A stretch of DNA of 64,000 nt from Salinibacter sp. 10B (GTDB taxonomy: Bacteria > Bacteroidota > Rhodothermia > Rhodothermales > Salinibacteraceae): contig NZ_MQWC01000004.1 of NCBI RefSeq assembly GCF_002954405.1, positions 2,739,443 through 2,803,442 of the forward strand, written 5' to 3'. The position numbers were made by a program, and so were the translations under genes. Shown one piece after another: positions 43,936-54,553 of this stretch. Every line of letters starts with the position of its first letter. Within the stretch, counting starts at the first letter, position 1. The notes under the pieces were generated by a model that saw nothing but the letters and a program-made list of their open reading frames with translations, was not told where the DNA came from and did no database searches.

Positions 43936-46089
43936 ATGAACTGGTTCGCTTCTCTCTTTTCGTTTGGACAAACGAGCGAAGCCGTCTCGTCTAGTGCGGA
44001 GCCTCCAAGGACAGATCGTATACGGTCGAGGGAAGGGGCGAGGACCTCGTTGGGAGAGCTGTCGTGGGAGGCAGTGTGGCAGCTGTTTCTTGCACCGGCC
44101 TCGTACGAAGAAAAGGATCGATTCCGAGAGGGCCTCCTCGACGTTGCGTGTTTGGGATTGCGCTGGGGAGGAATCGTTGGAGTGGGGGGCGTTCTTGCTT
44201 ACGGAGTCGTGAACCTTTTCGTCTTACGGTATACAGTTTCTTGGTCCTACGGTGCCCTTGGCGTTAGTGGGAGCGATATGTTCATTCCTACCCTGCTCCT
44301 CGTTGCTGCTGCCTACGGAGGATTGATTGTCCTTGCGATCCGTCGGTGTACGCTTCCCACTGCCCGCCTGGCCATGGGGAGCGTCGTGCTACTCAGCGTA
44401 GGCCTCGTGGCATACGACGGCGCCCGCACAGGAGGGCGAATTACCGACTACGTCGGGTTGATCTACCTTATTGGGGTGGCGGCGGTCCCCTATCGACCGT
44501 GGCAGGTGCTGGGGCTCGGCCTCGGCCTGTCGGTCGTGATCGGCGGGATCGGAATTCCAAATCCCGTGGTCGGCACCATCGGCAATGGGCTTTCCGCCAT
44601 CTACTCCCAACTCACGTTCGTCGGAATTACAGCGGTGCTCCTCACCGGGATAAGTGCAGTTCTGTATCTCCGTCACTGGGAGCGGATTCGTTCCCAGGAA
44701 GCGCTGGCAGAGAGTCGGCAGCGCTTTCGAGGCGTATTTGAGGAGGCCGGGCTCGGCATTGCGCTCACGACGGAAACCGGAACGGTGATTGAGGCGAATC
44801 CAGCCCTCGAATCGATGTTTGGGGTAGAGGATGGGGGGCTCGATGGATGCCACTACGCCGAGCTTTCGCATCCGGACGACCTGGAACAGGAACGCGCTCT
44901 GTACAAAGCGCTCCGTCGGGGCGAAACCGACCAGTATCAGCTCGAAAAGCGCTATATCCGCGATGACGACTCCGTCTTTTGGGCGCATCTGACCGTGTCC
45001 CTCCGACGGGGCCCGAACGGGCCGCAGATTATCGGCCTTATCAAAGATATTGACGCCGAGAAAAAGCGGAAGGAACGACTCCGACTCTTCCGGAAGGCGC
45101 TGGAGCAGGCTCACGAGGCCGTGGTCATTTCAGAGCACGAAGCTACTGCGGGCGTCGGGGCGCCTATTCTTTATGCCAATCCGGCGTTTACGGACATGAC
45201 CGGATATGAGCCCGAAGAGGTCATTGGGGAATCGCCTCACCTTCTTCGGGGGCCGGATACGGAGCCCTGGGTACTCCAGCAGCTGCGGCGTCGAATAAGG
45301 CAGGGACGGAATTTTGAAGGAGAGGCCATCAACTACCGAAAAGACGGCACTCCGTTCGTCAACCGATGGAGCTCGGCGCCGGTGCGAGATGAGAACGGCG
45401 ACATCACGCACTGGGTGTCCGTTCAACGAGACGTGACCAGCAAGCGACGGATGGACCATCGGCTCCTCGAAGTGCAGGATGAGGAGCGCCGTCGCATCGA
45501 CGAGGAGATTCATTCGGAAATGGGCGGACTCCTGGCCACCCTGCAATTCGCGGTGAGCCGTGCTCGCATGGCGACCAGTGGATCCCCTGCTGAACCGCTC
45601 GACCGTATCGTGGAACTGGTGGACGATCTTTCAAACATTACCCGGAGCATTTCCCGGCGTCTCTACCCCGGGGAGCTCGACGATCATGGGCTGATGGGGG
45701 CATTGTCGTCACTGGTGCGCCTTCTGGACGAGCAATACGGTCTCACCGTAGAGATGGAGAGTGCCCTCGATGCGGACGAACGCTTTCCATCCCTCGTTGA
45801 AGTCACTGCGTATCGGGTGGTGCACGAGGCTTTGATCAATGTTGTGCAACATGCCCAGACCGACACGGCGTACGTCCACCTTTGTGCACATGCGCAAGAG
45901 CTTCATCTCCGCATCATCGACAACGGGCAGGGATTCAATCCGGGCCGGCAGAGAGAAGCCACGTATGGACTGGCGGGAATGCGCGAACGAGTGGGGCGGC
46001 TCAACGGCGAACTGGAGATTGATGCCGAGCCTGGAGAAGGAACCCAAATCGCAGTCACTCTTCCTCTCACGGTCCTTCCCGACACGTGA
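43936..46089 (+). CDS. PAS-domain sensor histidine kinase, NarX/HisKA_3 type
   Basis: 717 residues. An N-terminal membrane region of about six helices (residues 75-245) is followed by PAS 1 (about 258-375, FEEAGLGIALTTETGTVIEA) and PAS 2 (about 385-500, ILYANPAFTDMTGYEPEEVI). The dimer/phospho-acceptor part reads DEERRRIDEEIHSEMGGLLA, its His in EIHSEMGG, as in HisKA_3 kinases. A HATPase domain ends the protein (ALINVVQHAQ, IDNGQGFNPG, YGLAGMRERV). No response regulator is adjacent, so it is an orphan here. The signal is unknown. Confidence 0.93.
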   Translation: MNWFASLFSFGQTSEAVSSSAEPPRTDRIRSREGARTSLGELSWEAVWQLFLAPASYEEKDRFREGLLDVACLGLRWGGIVGVGGVLAYGVVNLFVLRYTVSWSYGALGVSGSDMFIPTLLLVAAAYGGLIVLAIRRCTLPTARLAMGSVVLLSVGLVAYDGARTGGRITDYVGLIYLIGVAAVPYRPWQVLGLGLGLSVVIGGIGIPNPVVGTIGNGLSAIYSQLTFVGITAVLLTGISAVLYLRHWERIRSQEALAESRQRFRGVFEEAGLGIALTTETGTVIEANPALESMFGVEDGGLDGCHYAELSHPDDLEQERALYKALRRGETDQYQLEKRYIRDDDSVFWAHLTVSLRRGPNGPQIIGLIKDIDAEKKRKERLRLFRKALEQAHEAVVISEHEATAGVGAPILYANPAFTDMTGYEPEEVIGESPHLLRGPDTEPWVLQQLRRRIRQGRNFEGEAINYRKDGTPFVNRWSSAPVRDENGDITHWVSVQRDVTSKRRMDHRLLEVQDEERRRIDEEIHSEMGGLLATLQFAVSRARMATSGSPAEPLDRIVELVDDLSNITRSISRRLYPGELDDHGLMGALSSLVRLLDEQYGLTVEMESALDADERFPSLVEVTAYRVVHEALINVVQHAQTDTAYVHLCAHAQELHLRIIDNGQGFNPGRQREATYGLAGMRERVGRLNGELEIDAEPGEGTQIAVTLPLTVLPDT

Positions 46090-46574
46090 GGTGGTCTCCG
46101 CGTTCGGTCCGACACGCTTCCAGCAGCGGGAATAACCATCCTCGGCATCTGGTATAAGTTTTATCGTCTCGTTCTGTCTTCAGCGCCCAGCGAACATGTG
46201 GTTTCGGGACGCGTGTCGGTAATTGGGGCATCCTTACTTCGTGTTTTCGTCCAATTGTGCAGCCACCACATTCTGGGACGGGACGTTAGAATTGTCGAGT
46301 ATGTGTGTCTACAGTATGCGTCTTCTCCGGTGCGTCCATCTGTGCCGAGTTGTGTGAGACGGATTTCTTGTCTCAATGCTGCATGGATGGGAGCTTCCAT
46401 CGAGCGAAAGGGCCGCACCAGACACGAAACCGGAGCCTTTTTTCGGAACGAGGACGCCCATTGAGAAGTGTCGTTGAGACGCTGATCCCGGGGTCGGTGG
46501 TTTCCAACATTCTGATCCCGAGCACTTCTCCTCCGTTGCTCACGGTTTTTTTGCTCCAATGCCTCGGTCCCCAC
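46090..46574. other. Intergenic region without a supported gene
   Basis: 485 bases between the sensor kinase and the integrase-domain protein. The downstream frame stays open back to 46305, but that part lacks family similarity and has different composition. No repeat or RNA was found. Confidence 0.45.
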
Positions 46575-47261
46575 ATGTCTTCGGACGATTCTCTTTCTCC
46601 TCCGAAACCGCTGCCCTGGTCCGATCACGCCCTGGAGCATCTGTGCGAGACGCTCCAAGCCACCGCTCAGAGCTACGGGTTTTCGCCGCGCCGCACTGAT
46701 CGGTACGAGGCCTGGATTCTGGCCTTCTTGTCCTGGAGTGGCGAACGGGTCTCCTCCGACGCCGCTGCGCCCACTGTCGATCCGAGCGACATTGGGGCAT
46801 TTCGGAACGCCCTTCGCACTCGGACCGACACCACGACGGGAGAGATCTACGAGGCCATGGATGCCCTTTCGTTTTTGTTTGGGGCCGTCGCTCGGGCAGA
46901 CGAGTCGCTCACGATCCTGCCCGACGGTGTTGCCTTCGAGCCCGAAGAGCCGTCGCGGACGTCCCACAAGGCCGACGCGTCGTCCGACGGCCTTCGCACC
47001 CTTCAGGTCGGATGGCATCAAGAGTCGACCGCCGCTGTTTCAGAAGCAACGTCCGATTCGGCGCCCCGCCCGTTGGAAACGCCACCAGACAACCGTGCGG
47101 CCGATTCCCGGGCCGACGATCAAGCGTCGTCTTCCTCCGCGTCTACCGCCGAGACGTATCTGCAGGAATACCAGATGCAACTTGAGGCCCTTCACGTGTC
47201 CGATTCGGACGCCGATGCAGATGCGGACTCGGAATCTCGACGTGAAGAGGGAGCGTCATAG
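46575..47261 (+). CDS. Protein with an integrase-type SAM-like N-terminal domain, no catalytic domain
   Basis: 228 residues from ATG 46575. Residues 10-105 (DHALEHLCETLQATAQSYGF, TDRYEAWILAFLSWSG, DIGAFRNALRTRTDTTTGEI, YEAMDALSFLF) resemble the helical core-binding domain of tyrosine recombinases such as IntI. The catalytic R...HxxR...Y domain that normally follows is absent. In its place comes an acidic, Ser/Asp-rich tail without predicted structure (ADSRADDQASSSSAST, DSDADADADS). It may bind DNA; the domain assignment is by eye and moderate. Confidence 0.55.
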   Translation: MSSDDSLSPPKPLPWSDHALEHLCETLQATAQSYGFSPRRTDRYEAWILAFLSWSGERVSSDAAAPTVDPSDIGAFRNALRTRTDTTTGEIYEAMDALSFLFGAVARADESLTILPDGVAFEPEEPSRTSHKADASSDGLRTLQVGWHQESTAAVSEATSDSAPRPLETPPDNRAADSRADDQASSSSASTAETYLQEYQMQLEALHVSDSDADADADSESRREEGAS

Positions 47262-47550
47262 ACGCATTCTGAGATGAATCTCACGCCACCGCCACGGATT
47301 GCTACGGAGTCGAGGCCGACCGCTTTCCCTATCAAGCGACATCCCTTTACTTGGAGAGTCCATTGAGGACCGGTCCCTGCCGATCGATTGTACGCTCGTT
47401 CCGGACTCCGATTTCCCTACCGAGTATGTGTGGCACTGAGCGTGGAGGGCAGGTTCTCATGGGCGGACGGGGGCGAGACGGATCGTTCCAACGCGCTCCT
47501 GCATCGCGATACGGTGTCCTTTTTTCTTTCGCGGATCGGAAGACGCACAA

Positions 47551-48927
47551 ATGATTCCAGGCCCGTCCCGCATTGTACTTGTCTTGCTCTTTAGCCTGGC
47601 CATCACGGGCCTTCTGGGATGTGCGGGGGCGCCCGAGACGACCACGCCGGTGGAGGCCCCTGCAGACTTTTCGAGGTCCGGAGCCCAGAGCGTGCCGGAT
47701 CGGTGGTGGACGACCTTCGAGAATGAGTCGCTCAACGCTCTGGTCGACAGTGCCACGGCGTCAAACTTTTCCTTGCGTACCGCGTGGGAGCGGGTGCAGG
47801 CGGCCCGGGCGGTGGTCGACCGCGAGTCGGGCGCCCTGTTTCCGGACCTGCAGGCTCAGGGACAGGTGCAGGCAACCCGGTCGGAGTCCGACATCGAAGA
47901 CGGAGAGGAGTTTAGCGCCGGCCTCAGTTCGGCGTACGAATTGGACCTGTGGGGGCGCATTCGGTCGCGGGTACAGGCAGAGCAGCTGCGGGCCCAGGCC
48001 ACGGCGGCAGATTATCAGGCCGCGGCCCTGTCGCTCTCCGCCGAGGTGGTCCAGACCTGGGTGCAGCTTGCGGAGGCACGGAGCCAGCGTCGGCTTGTGC
48101 AACAGCAGATCGAGACGAACACGACGGTTCTCAATCTGCTGGAGAACCGTTTCGAGACCGGGCAGATTCGGAGCGTCGATGTCCTACGCCAGCGCCAGTT
48201 GCTCGAGTCGACGCGCGAGCAGCGAGCGGTCGTCGAGTCGCGAGCGGAGGTGTTGGAGCACCGGCTGGCCGTACTGCTAGGACGTTCTCCGCAGGAGGGA
48301 GTGGAAGCAGTGCCCGACAGTTTGCCTTCTCTGCCTCCCCTTCCGGAAACGGGCGTGCCGACCGATCTAGTACGCCGACGTCCAGACGTGCGAAGTGCCT
48401 TCCGGCGCGTGCAGGCTGCGGACCGGGATCTTGCGGCCGCCATCAGCGACCAGTATCCGCGACTCACCCTTTCGGCCTCGGCCTCCACTGCCGCCGAAAG
48501 TGCACAGGACCTGTTTCAGACGTGGGCATACTCGTTCGCGGGCAACCTGCTTGCCCCGATCTTTCGGGGAGGAGAGCTGCGAGCGGAGGTGGACCGCACG
48601 ACCGCAGTGAAGCAGCAGCGGCTCTATGAGTACGGACAGACGATCCTCACGGCGTTTCGAGAGGTGGAAGACGCCCTTATCCAAGAGCAAAAACAGCGGG
48701 AGCAGATCCGACGCATCGAGCAGCAGATCCAGCTGGCCCAGCAGTCCTACGAGCAGCTTCGGGTTCAGTACCTCAATGGCACTGGCGACTACCTTGATGT
48801 GCTTACGGCCCTCGACGAGGTGCAGCAGTTGCGCCGGGACCGCCTGTCCGCTCGGCTGACGCTCGTGCAGGATCGTATTGCGCTCTATCGGGCGCTGGCA
48901 GGGGGATTCGACACGGAGCGTGAGTAA
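47551..48927 (+). CDS. Outer-membrane efflux lipoprotein (TolC/NodT family)
   Basis: 458 residues with a lipoprotein signal (ITGLLGC). Two OEP repeats form the barrel-coil fold: RWWTTFENESLNALVDSATA, AYELDLWGRIRSRVQAEQLR, QIETNTTVLNLLENRFETGQ and, in the second half, TDLVRRRPDVRSAFRRVQAA and EQLRVQYLNGTGDYLDVLTA. It is the exit duct of the RND pump encoded by the next two genes in the same direction (gaps of 174 and 61 bases). Confidence 0.94.
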   Translation: MIPGPSRIVLVLLFSLAITGLLGCAGAPETTTPVEAPADFSRSGAQSVPDRWWTTFENESLNALVDSATASNFSLRTAWERVQAARAVVDRESGALFPDLQAQGQVQATRSESDIEDGEEFSAGLSSAYELDLWGRIRSRVQAEQLRAQATAADYQAAALSLSAEVVQTWVQLAEARSQRRLVQQQIETNTTVLNLLENRFETGQIRSVDVLRQRQLLESTREQRAVVESRAEVLEHRLAVLLGRSPQEGVEAVPDSLPSLPPLPETGVPTDLVRRRPDVRSAFRRVQAADRDLAAAISDQYPRLTLSASASTAAESAQDLFQTWAYSFAGNLLAPIFRGGELRAEVDRTTAVKQQRLYEYGQTILTAFREVEDALIQEQKQREQIRRIEQQIQLAQQSYEQLRVQYLNGTGDYLDVLTALDEVQQLRRDRLSARLTLVQDRIALYRALAGGFDTERE

Positions 48928-49101
48928 ATCCCTGAATGGACCTTGGACTCATGACGAGCCAATTTCCCTCAGTCCGAAAGCAAGCGCCTTCGACACGCAA
49001 CGTTTAACGTTTGTACGTTGCAAGATAACCGGAGTCGCAGGCATGGCATTGGCTCCTGGCGTCAACACTCTGAGCGAGAAATAGACCAACGCTTTCACGG
49101 C

Positions 49102-50292
49102 ATGAACTGGAAACGGACCCTTCTCCTCTGCCTCGGGATTCTGGGGGTGGGGGGCATCATTACGACACTGATCTTTGTTACCGAGCCCGCCGCGCAGCGT
49201 ACGGGAGCGACACGGGAGACCGCTATGCTTGTGGATGTAACGACGGTGGAGCGCGATACGGTGCGGCCAACGGTAGAAGCAATGGGCACGGTGCGCCCGG
49301 CCCAGGACGTCGTGATGAGACCGCAAGTAGGAGGCAAGATTATTCGCCGATCGCCCTCCTTCACGCCCGGCGGCTACGTGGAAGAAGGGGATACCCTGCT
49401 TCAGATTGACCCATCGGACTATCGGAATACCCTTCAGCAGCGGCGGAGCGACCTGCGCCAGGCGGAGGCGGACCTCACCCTGGAGATGGGACGCCAGGAC
49501 GTGGCCCAGCAGGACTACCAGCAGCTGGGCGACACGCTGAGTGGAGCGAACAAGGATCTCGTCCTCCGACGGCCTCAGCTCAACTCGGCGCGCTCGCAGG
49601 TGGAGTCGGCCGAGGCCGCCGTGCAGCAGGCCCGACTGAACCTCCAGCGCACGACCATAACCGCCCCGTTCGACGCCCACATCGTGAGCCGCAATGTGAA
49701 CGTGGGCTCGCAGGTGGGGCCGGGCGACGAGCTGGGGCGCCTCGTGGGACTGGACACCTATTGGGTGGAGGCGACCGTGCCGGTATCGAAGCTCCGCTGG
49801 CTCACGGTGCCGGGCGATGGGGAGTCGGGATCGCCCGTTCGCATCCGCAACCGCACGGCGTGGGAGGAAGGGGCCGTTCGCACGGGCGAAATGTTTCGGG
49901 TCGTGGGGGCGCTCGAAGATCAGACGCGTATGGCGCGGGTCCTGGTGGAGGTGCCGGACCCGCACGCCTACGAGTCAGAGAATGCTGACGGGCCGCGTCT
50001 CATGATCGGGTCGTACGTGGAGACGCAGATGCAGGCCGAGACGTTGGAGAATGTGGTGCGTCTAAACCGCGATTACGTGCGCGAAAACGAAACGGTGTGG
50101 GTCATGGAGGACAACGCCCTTCAGATCCGAGACGTGCGTATTGTCTTCCGCGACGCACAGTATGCCTATATCGAAAGCGGCCTCAACGACCAGGATCAGG
50201 TCGTGACCACCAACCTGAGCACGGTGCGCGACGGCGCCCCGCTCCGCCTGGAGGGCTCCGAGGAGCAGCCGGTGCCCGAGCCCGCTCAGTAG
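49102..50292 (+). CDS. RND efflux periplasmic adaptor (membrane fusion protein)
   Basis: 396 residues from ATG 49102. One N-terminal anchor helix ([20 protein letters not shown]), a lipoyl half ([20 protein letters not shown]), an alpha-hairpin rich in Gln/Ala (about 120-190, [20 protein letters not shown]), the second lipoyl half ([20 protein letters not shown]) and beta-barrel/proximal domains. It links the RND permease to the outer-membrane duct. The upstream open frame to 49018 has no anchor and is not used. Confidence 0.93.
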   Translation: MNWKRTLLLCLGILGVGGIITTLIFVTEPAAQRTGATRETAMLVDVTTVERDTVRPTVEAMGTVRPAQDVVMRPQVGGKIIRRSPSFTPGGYVEEGDTLLQIDPSDYRNTLQQRRSDLRQAEADLTLEMGRQDVAQQDYQQLGDTLSGANKDLVLRRPQLNSARSQVESAEAAVQQARLNLQRTTITAPFDAHIVSRNVNVGSQVGPGDELGRLVGLDTYWVEATVPVSKLRWLTVPGDGESGSPVRIRNRTAWEEGAVRTGEMFRVVGALEDQTRMARVLVEVPDPHAYESENADGPRLMIGSYVETQMQAETLENVVRLNRDYVRENETVWVMEDNALQIRDVRIVFRDAQYAYIESGLNDQDQVVTTNLSTVRDGAPLRLEGSEEQPVPEPAQ

Positions 50293-50353
50293 TAAAGCCG
50301 TCCCGGCGGGACGGCTCGACTCATGCTTTCCTTTGCGAGATCCTCCCAGTCCC

Positions 50354-53300
50354 ATGAGTAGTGCTCCCAGCGACACGTCCGACGCGGACCGCGAGTGGAG
50401 CGGTCCTATCGCCTACATGGCGCAGAACTCCATCGCCGCTAATCTGCTGATGGTGATCCTGCTTGCCGGCGGTCTCTTCACGGCGTACACCATGCAGAAG
50501 GAGGTTTTTCCGCAGTACCAGCTGGACGTGGTGCAGGTGAGTGTGGTGTATCCGGGCGCAGCCCCGGCAGAGGTAGAGCAGGGCATCCTGCGGCCTGTAG
50601 AGGAGGCCATCCGGGGCGTAGAGGGCATCAAGGAAGTGACCTCCACCGCCGACGAGGGGCGCGGCGAGGTCTCGATCGAGCTGGTGGCCGGCACCGATCG
50701 CATGAAGGCCTTTCAGGACATCAACCAGGCCGTCAATCGGATCCGCACGTTTCCCGACGACATCGAGGAGCCGGAGGTGCAGCTTCAGTCGAACCAGCGG
50801 GAGGTGATGGCGATCGGGCTGTACGGCGATACCGACGTCTGGACGCTCCGCAAACAGGCGGAGAACGTGCGCGACCGTCTGCTGAGCAACGACGAAATCA
50901 CGCAGGTCGAGATCGGGAACGTACCGGACTACATGACGCACGTCGAGATCCCGCGGAACCGGCTGCGGGAGTACGACCTTACGCTGGGCGAGGTGGCCAA
51001 TCTCATCGCGCAGTCGAGCGAGGACATTCCGGCGGGGGCGGTGGAGACCAACGCGGGGGAGATTCTGCTTCGTATGAAGGAGCGGAAGCAGTGGGCCGAC
51101 GAGTACGGCAATATCGAGTTGATTCCGTCCGAGACGGGGAGCAGCGTACGGCTTGCGGACCTTGCCACCATCACCGACGGCTTCGAGGAAACGGGCTTCC
51201 ACGGAAAGTTCAACCGCCAGAACACCGTCGACCTTCAGATCTACCGGATTGGCGACCAGTCGCCCCTCGACATCGCGACCGCCGTCAAGAGCGTGTTGGA
51301 AGAAGCCGAGACGGCCTTTCCGCCCGGGGTGAAGTACCGCATCGATAGCAACGCGGCGGCCGATTATCAGCAGCGCCTATCTCTGCTGGTCGAGAATGGA
51401 ATCATCGCCATCATCATCGTCCTCCTCATCCTGGCGCTTTTTCTGGAGTACCGGCTCGCGTTCTGGGTGATGATGGGCATGGCGATCTCGTTCATCGGGG
51501 CGTTCCTCTTTCTGCCGATGGCGGGCATCAGCATCAACATGATTTCGATGTTCGGCTTCCTGGTGGTGTTGGGCATCGTGGTGGATGATGCCATCGTCGT
51601 GGGGGAGAATGTCTACGAGTACCGGCAGCAGGGCATGGGGAAGCTGCAGGCCGCCATCCAGGGGGCGCGCGACATGGGCAAGCCGGTCACCTTCGCGATC
51701 ATAACGAACATCATCGCGTTCCTGCCCCTGCTCTTCATCCCCGGCACCACCGGAAAGTACTGGTGGCCCCTCCCCGCCGTGGTCATCGTGGTGCTCGCCG
51801 TCTCGCTGCTGGAGGCCCTCTTCATCCTGCCGGCCCACCTGGCCCACACGTCGGAGGGAAATCGGTTCGTCATTACCGCAAAGATTGAGCGCTGGCAGCA
51901 GGCCTTTGCGCGCCGCTTTAATCACTTCGTGGACACGTACTACCGTCCGTTCCTGGAGCTCTGCCTCCAATTTCGCTACGTGACGATCAGCACGGCGGTA
52001 ACCCTGTTGCTGGTGGTGGCCGGGTACGGCTACAGCGGCCACATGGGGATGATTCTGATGCCGGAGGTAGCTGCCGACGAGATTGAGACTGGAGTGTCGT
52101 TGCCTGTGGGCACCACGCCCGACCAGGCCGGGGCAGTGGCCCGAGACATCGCCGACGCGACCCACAAAATGTTCGAGGAGAACAACCTCGACCGCGTAGC
52201 CGAGGGCATCAAGGCCAACGTGCGGGGCCAAAGCTTCATCGACGTGGAGATTGTGATGAAGCCGCCCACCGAGCGCGACATGACCGCGCAGGAGGTCATC
52301 GAGATCTGGCGCGACAACATCGGCGACATTAAAGGCGTGGATCAAATGACGTTCGAGGCCGAGCGGGGCCCCGCCGGGTACCTGCCCGACATCAGCGTTG
52401 ACCTCAGCCACTCGAACATCGACGTGCTGGAGGAGGCGAGCGAGATGTTCGTACAGCGAATGGAGTCGTACGCAGCTACTCGCGACGTGAATGACAACTA
52501 CAACCGCGGCAAGACGCAATTCGACTTCACGTTGCTGCCGGAGGGACGCCGACTCGGCCTCACGCCCGAGATGGTGGGCCAGCAGGTGCGCAACGCATTC
52601 TACGGCGCCCTCGCCATGCGACAGCTGCGGGGCACGAACGAGATCGAGGTACGCGTGAAACTGCCCTATCCCCAGCGCAAGGACCTGTATCACCTGCAGG
52701 ACTTCGTCATCCAGGCGCCGAACGGTACGGAGGTGCCGCTGATGGACGTGGTGGAAGTAGAGGAAGGGGAGGCCTTCACCACCATTAACCGGCGGGACGG
52801 GCGACGCGTCGTGTCGGTGAGCATGGACGCCCAGCCCTCGAACGCTGTCGGGCGCGTGCTGGAGTCCATTCAACAGGAGGAATTGCCGAAGCTGCAAGAC
52901 CGCTTTCCGGGGCTCACGTGGAGCTTCGAGGGGAGCCAGGCCGAGATGCGGGAATCGACACAGGCCCTCTGGGGAGGATTTGCCCTCGCGATGTTCGTCA
53001 TTTACGCCTTGTTGGCCATTGCCTTCAGTAGCTATCTGCAGCCGATCATCGTGATGGGCGCCATTCCGTTCGGCATTGTGGGGGCCGTCATTGGCCACAT
53101 CGTGCTGGGCTATGACCTGTCGCTCGTCAGCCTGATGGGCGTGATTGCCCTCTCCGGCGTGGTTCTCAACGACTCGCTCATCATGATTGACTACGCCAAC
53201 AAGAAACGGGACGACCATTCTGTCTTCGACGCCATCCACGAAGCAGGATTGCGGCGCTTCCGGCCCATCATTCTCACCACTCTCACGACGTTCGGTGGCC

Positions 53301-53464
53301 TGACGCCGATTATCTTCGAAACGTCGAACCAGGCCACGCAGCTCATCCCGATGGCTATCTCGCTCGGGTTTGGGATCGTCTTTGCCACCTCCATCATCCT
53401 GGTGCTCGTGCCCTGTCTCTACCTGATTCTGGAGGATCTGGTATCGGCAGTGCGAAGCGGATGA
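50354..53464 (+). CDS. RND-family efflux permease (AcrB/HAE type)
   Basis: 1036 residues, full length, with 12 membrane helices and two large periplasmic loops. The first helix ([20 protein letters not shown]) is followed by the porter motif [22 protein letters not shown]4 has the proton-relay aspartates ([18 protein letters not shown]). TM10 reads [20 protein letters not shown], without the Lys at the AcrB Lys940 place, so the relay differs from AcrB. No methionine/His-rich heavy-metal motif was seen, so a drug or amphiphile role is likelier. Substrate unknown. Confidence 0.93.
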   Translation: MSSAPSDTSDADREWSGPIAYMAQNSIAANLLMVILLAGGLFTAYTMQKEVFPQYQLDVVQVSVVYPGAAPAEVEQGILRPVEEAIRGVEGIKEVTSTADEGRGEVSIELVAGTDRMKAFQDINQAVNRIRTFPDDIEEPEVQLQSNQREVMAIGLYGDTDVWTLRKQAENVRDRLLSNDEITQVEIGNVPDYMTHVEIPRNRLREYDLTLGEVANLIAQSSEDIPAGAVETNAGEILLRMKERKQWADEYGNIELIPSETGSSVRLADLATITDGFEETGFHGKFNRQNTVDLQIYRIGDQSPLDIATAVKSVLEEAETAFPPGVKYRIDSNAAADYQQRLSLLVENGIIAIIIVLLILALFLEYRLAFWVMMGMAISFIGAFLFLPMAGISINMISMFGFLVVLGIVVDDAIVVGENVYEYRQQGMGKLQAAIQGARDMGKPVTFAIITNIIAFLPLLFIPGTTGKYWWPLPAVVIVVLAVSLLEALFILPAHLAHTSEGNRFVITAKIERWQQAFARRFNHFVDTYYRPFLELCLQFRYVTISTAVTLLLVVAGYGYSGHMGMILMPEVAADEIETGVSLPVGTTPDQAGAVARDIADATHKMFEENNLDRVAEGIKANVRGQSFIDVEIVMKPPTERDMTAQEVIEIWRDNIGDIKGVDQMTFEAERGPAGYLPDISVDLSHSNIDVLEEASEMFVQRMESYAATRDVNDNYNRGKTQFDFTLLPEGRRLGLTPEMVGQQVRNAFYGALAMRQLRGTNEIEVRVKLPYPQRKDLYHLQDFVIQAPNGTEVPLMDVVEVEEGEAFTTINRRDGRRVVSVSMDAQPSNAVGRVLESIQQEELPKLQDRFPGLTWSFEGSQAEMRESTQALWGGFALAMFVIYALLAIAFSSYLQPIIVMGAIPFGIVGAVIGHIVLGYDLSLVSLMGVIALSGVVLNDSLIMIDYANKKRDDHSVFDAIHEAGLRRFRPIILTTLTTFGGLTPIIFETSNQATQLIPMAISLGFGIVFATSIILVLVPCLYLILEDLVSAVRSG

Positions 53465-53578
53465 CGGGGACGTACGTCGGGGCGGTCATATTTTGAAGGA
53501 GAATTGATTCTGCCTCCGGGCCCTCATCCGTAGGTTGGGCGTCGCTGTGAAGAGAGGCTATAGCAAAGCGTCCCCTTT

Positions 53579-54499
53579 ATGCCCGAAATCGACGCCGTAC
53601 AGCTCAACTTCAGTGCCCAGAACCTCCTGCTGCTCAACGTCAGCCTGGGGTTCATCATGTTCGGCGTCGCGCTGAATTTGACGACGGAGGACTTTGCGCG
53701 GCTCGTCCGTAACCCTAAACCCGCGCTGGTGGGGGTGGCCTCCCAGTTTTTGCTCCTTCCGGTCCTCACGTTTGGGCTGGTGTGGGTCCTGCGTCCTACC
53801 CCGAGCATTGCCCTGGGCATGATCCTGGTTGCCGCCTGTCCGGGGGGTAACATCTCCAACTTCATGTCCATGAACGCGCAGGGCAACACCGCCCTCTCCG
53901 TTACGCTCACGGCCGTCTCTACGGTGCTCGCCATCGTTTTGACTCCGATCAACCTGTCGTTCTGGGGCGGGCTCTACCCCCCGGCGGCGTCGATTCTCAC
54001 GACGGTCGACGTGTCGTTCTGGCGTGTCTTCAAGACGGTGACGCTCATTCTAGGCTTCCCGATCGTGCTGGGCATGTCCGTCCGCCACGTTGCCGAAGAT
54101 CTGGCGAAGCGCCTCTGCCAGGGAATGCAGGCGCTCTCCATCGCGATTTTCGTCATTATCGTGATTTTTGCGCTCCGGGCCAACTTTGACTATCTCATCG
54201 GGTATCTCGGGGTCGTCTTCGACCTGGTGCTGCTCCACAATGCACTGGCCCTGGCCGCTGGGTACCAGCTGGCGTACTGGGCCCATCTGCCGGTCCCGGA
54301 CCGGCAGACCCTCGCGCTGGAAACGGGCATCCAAAACTCAGGGCTCGGGCTGATCCTCATCTTCAATTTCTTCGACGGGCTCGGAGGGATGGCGGTGGTG
54401 GCCGGCTGGTGGGGCGTATGGCACATTCTGTCTGGACTCGGGCTCTCGTTCTATTGGCGCTCGCAAAAATCCCCCTTCTTTGCGCCACAATGGACGTGA
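53579..54499 (+). CDS. Bile-acid:Na+ symporter (BASS) family transporter
   Basis: 306 residues with nine or ten membrane helices. Family signatures: SLGFIMFGVALNLTTEDFAR near the N-terminus, LVAACPGGNISNFMSMNAQG (the helix-breaking motif, about residue 85) and ALETGIQNSGLGLILIFNFF in the C-terminal half. Members import organic anions, pantoate or thiamine precursors with Na+; the substrate here is unknown. It follows the RND operon after a 114-base gap. Confidence 0.92.
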   Translation: MPEIDAVQLNFSAQNLLLLNVSLGFIMFGVALNLTTEDFARLVRNPKPALVGVASQFLLLPVLTFGLVWVLRPTPSIALGMILVAACPGGNISNFMSMNAQGNTALSVTLTAVSTVLAIVLTPINLSFWGGLYPPAASILTTVDVSFWRVFKTVTLILGFPIVLGMSVRHVAEDLAKRLCQGMQALSIAIFVIIVIFALRANFDYLIGYLGVVFDLVLLHNALALAAGYQLAYWAHLPVPDRQTLALETGIQNSGLGLILIFNFFDGLGGMAVVAGWWGVWHILSGLGLSFYWRSQKSPFFAPQWT

Positions 54500-54553
54500 G
54501 CCCATCACCTGCTCGTTCGTCCTCGTTCTTGTATCGCAGAGCAACAGTCCATC

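Noticed and set aside
51377..53239. 620-residue open frame antisense to the RND permease
   Set aside because: Composition is His/Val/Asp-rich as expected of the reverse complement of a membrane protein gene; no family features.
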